From the NCBI GenBank assembly GCA_963922535.1, contig CAWUIN010000001.1, positions 1 to 64,000 on the forward strand: 64,000 nt of DNA, read 5' to 3'. The notes under the pieces were generated by a model. That model saw only the letters and a program-made list of their open reading frames with translations. It was not told the DNA's origin and did not search any database. Shown piece after piece: positions 62,696 to 64,000 of this stretch (position 1 is its first letter; every line of letters starts with the position of its first letter). Made by a program: the position numbers and the translations under genes. The stretch comes from Tectiglobus sp963922535 (GTDB taxonomy: Bacteria; Pseudomonadota; Alphaproteobacteria; Rhizobiales; Hyphomicrobiaceae).

Positions 62696-63116
62696 CGCTG
62701 GTGCTCCGTATGGTTGCGCATTGGCGCATAATCTAAGCGCGTGCACGCGCAAGAGCGACCCGAAACTTGTCGCCAGTACAGATTGTTTGCCAGTGCAGAT
62801 TGTTTGAATGGGGTGGGCTTCCCGCGTTATTGAGCCGGCAGCCGAGTGGCCTGTATCAGGTCGAAGCCCTGAGAACCGGTCGTAATCGGCCGAACCTGAG
62901 GCTATTCACCAGCCATATAACAACAGATACTGGTAACAATAGATACTGGCGCTTCGCCTGCCAGCGTTGTGCGGAACAGACGAAATGACGCCAAAAGGTT
63001 GCAGGTAAAATCTTATAAATTCGCGCCTGTCTGGCTTATCATGCAATTTAATTTTGGATTCTGGATGTTCCACCGTCCGGAGCAATGCCATCTCATCTTG
63101 CAGGACAACGTGCACG
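62696..63116. other. Intergenic region between the Ada-like gene and YciB
   Basis: About 420 bp with no credible gene. A 9-bp direct repeat AGATACTGG recurs around 62926 and 62941. No RNA or palindrome of note. Confidence 0.35.
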
Positions 63117-63740
63117 CTAGGCATCGCCAGAGCGCTGATCCTCGTCAGCAATTTCATACTGCTTCAAGATGCCAATTTGCGATAAAGCAAACGCCATGGT
63201 GATCGGCATGACTCCCCAAAGTTTGAAGCTGATCCAGAAGTCAGTCGAGAATGTGCGCCACACAAACTCATTCAGAATTGCCAGAAATACAAAAAAGCAA
63301 GCCCAACGGAATGTGAGCAAGCGCCAGCCTTCATCGCGCAGCCTGTAGATCTCGCCAAGCAGATATTTTATCAGCGAATGGCCCATAAACAGGCCGCCAA
63401 ACAAGATTGCCGCAAACATGAGATTGACAATTGTGGGCTTGATTTTAATGAACAGCTCTTCCTGGAAGACAAGCGTCAGAGCGCCGAACAACAAGATAAA
63501 AACGCCTGAGACGAGCGGCATAACCGGAACACGGCCAAACAGGATGCGCGATGCAAGAAGCGCGATAGTTGTAGCAACCATGAAAATGCCCGTTGCCCAA
63601 AAAATATCTGCATAGACATTGGCAATAAAAAACACAATCACAGGACCGGTCTCGACCGCCAGCTTCAAAAGCTGTGTTTTATCAATCTCCGGCTCTGTCT
63701 GAGCTGGCTGTGTTTCAGATTCTGTGTGAGATTTTTCCAT
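63117..63740 (-). CDS. YciB/IspZ family inner-membrane septation protein
   Basis: 207 residues from the ATG at 63738-63740, preceded by AGGAG 4-5 bases upstream; an in-frame ATG at 63767 gives nine extra residues. After a polar N-terminus come about five transmembrane helices: LLKLAVETGPVIVFFIANVYADIFWATG, IALLASRILFGRVPVMPLVSGVFILLFGALTLVFQEELFIKIKPTIVN, and the closing LNEFVWRTFSTDFWISFKLWGVMPITMAFALSQ. This is the IspZ/YciB pattern, a membrane protein that affects cell envelope and division. 82 bp upstream lies the end of a similar gene. Confidence 0.9.
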   Translation of the reverse strand: MEKSHTESETQPAQTEPEIDKTQLLKLAVETGPVIVFFIANVYADIFWATGIFMVATTIALLASRILFGRVPVMPLVSGVFILLFGALTLVFQEELFIKIKPTIVNLMFAAILFGGLFMGHSLIKYLLGEIYRLRDEGWRLLTFRWACFFVFLAILNEFVWRTFSTDFWISFKLWGVMPITMAFALSQIGILKQYEIADEDQRSGDA

Positions 63741-63822
63741 GCCGCTCCTGCTGCCTCGTTTTGCCATGATAACTTAACATGACAGTCTGAATGTGTATCC
63801 GCCTGCAATGCCGAATTAATTT

Positions 63823-64000
63823 CTACTCGGCAGCCTGACCTGCTGCGCCCTTCGTTGGATCGATTGTATAGTTTTGCAACATCCGTGTCATCATGAAAGC
63901 ATAAATGCCCGACACCGGCATCACGATAACGACCTTGAACATCACCCAGACATTCAAACCGTCAGTACTCCACCCAAACAAGTCGAATTTCTGTTCTGGC
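63823..64000 (-). CDS. C-terminal end of a second YciB/IspZ-like membrane protein
   Basis: Partial, running off the right window edge; 59 residues plus stop are visible. The segment FGWSTDGLNVWVMFKVVIVMPVSGIYAFMMTRML resembles the end of the adjacent YciB protein (STDFWISFKLWGVMPITMAFALSQ), followed by a hydrophilic tail ending GAAGQAAE. It lies 82 bp upstream of the complete YciB gene on the same strand, suggesting a tandem pair. The remainder is outside the window, so family assignment rests on this short stretch. Confidence 0.55.
   Translation of the reverse strand, partial: PEQKFDLFGWSTDGLNVWVMFKVVIVMPVSGIYAFMMTRMLQNYTIDPTKGAAGQAAE

Overview
The window reads as a stretch of chromosome from an alphaproteobacterium of the order Hyphomicrobiales (Rhizobiales), on the Brucella/Bartonella/rhizobial side. 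The evidence is the gene content and local order: the ctaC-ctaD-ctaB-ctaF-ctaG-ctaE-surf1 cytochrome oxidase cluster followed by thrC, an M16 peptidase, a GNAT acetyltransferase and a large EAL protein; two IalB/DUF-type exported proteins; GapR (DUF2312); DUF1214 beside DUF1254; DUF3126 beside a gamma-carbonic anhydrase; and ftsE-ftsX-YdcF-plsC. Base composition looks close to 50% GC by eye, lower than most free-living relatives. I saw no prophage, integron, CRISPR array, rRNA operon or intact insertion sequence. Intergenic regions are fairly long and several carry palindromes.

Layout. 1-2.8 kb: envelope proteolysis genes on the minus strand (a DegP-like protease cut by the window edge, DUF2065, hflC, hflK). 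3.4-4.7 kb: bioY and an IalB-family gene. 5.0-11.4 kb: the aa3-type oxidase operon with its heme farnesylation and copper/heme assembly factors. 11.9-19.3 kb: thrC, M16 peptidase, GNAT, EAL. 19.4-21.6 kb: a ClC transporter and a YcgN-like protein. 22-25.6 kb: a class A penicillin-binding protein and two small DUF1214/DUF1254 envelope proteins. 25.7-31.8 kb: tRNA-Lys, tgt, xerC, parE, hemB. 31.9-37.9 kb: a four-gene peptide-type ABC importer operon. 38.4-44.7 kb: an exported Cys-rich protein, a GST, aroE, aroQ, tRNA-Glu, an uncharacterised protein, an LMW-phosphatase-like protein and a LysM/M23 lipoprotein. 45.2-51.4 kb: cysE, DUF3126, gamma-CA, histidine phosphatase, DUF3500, thiS, lepA, gapR. 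51.9-59.6 kb: an N-formylglutamate amidohydrolase continuous with DUF1244, a class II ribonucleotide reductase, plsC, YdcF, ftsX, ftsE. 60.1-64 kb: hpt, a band-7 protein, an Ada-like protein, and two adjacent YciB/IspZ-type genes, the second cut by the window edge.

Most of this is housekeeping. Three things stand out. First, the cytochrome oxidase lacks several residues that normally surround the Mg/Mn site and heme-propionate water cluster: Asp to Asn in HDTYY and the second Arg of MPRR to His in subunit I; Glu to Val in CSELC and Asp to Gln in the KxDAVPGR segment of subunit II; the TVYPPL segment is also changed. The redox-centre ligands and the D- and K-channel residues stay intact, so this looks like a coordinated remodelling of the proton/water exit side. 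Second, there is a family of 101-bp palindromic intergenic elements (32-bp arms, 37-base centre) with one perfect copy, one recognisable copy in the opposite orientation and several decayed ones. Third, an N-formylglutamate amidohydrolase is fused in frame to DUF1244.

All functional statements come from reading the sequence and family knowledge; no database search was run.
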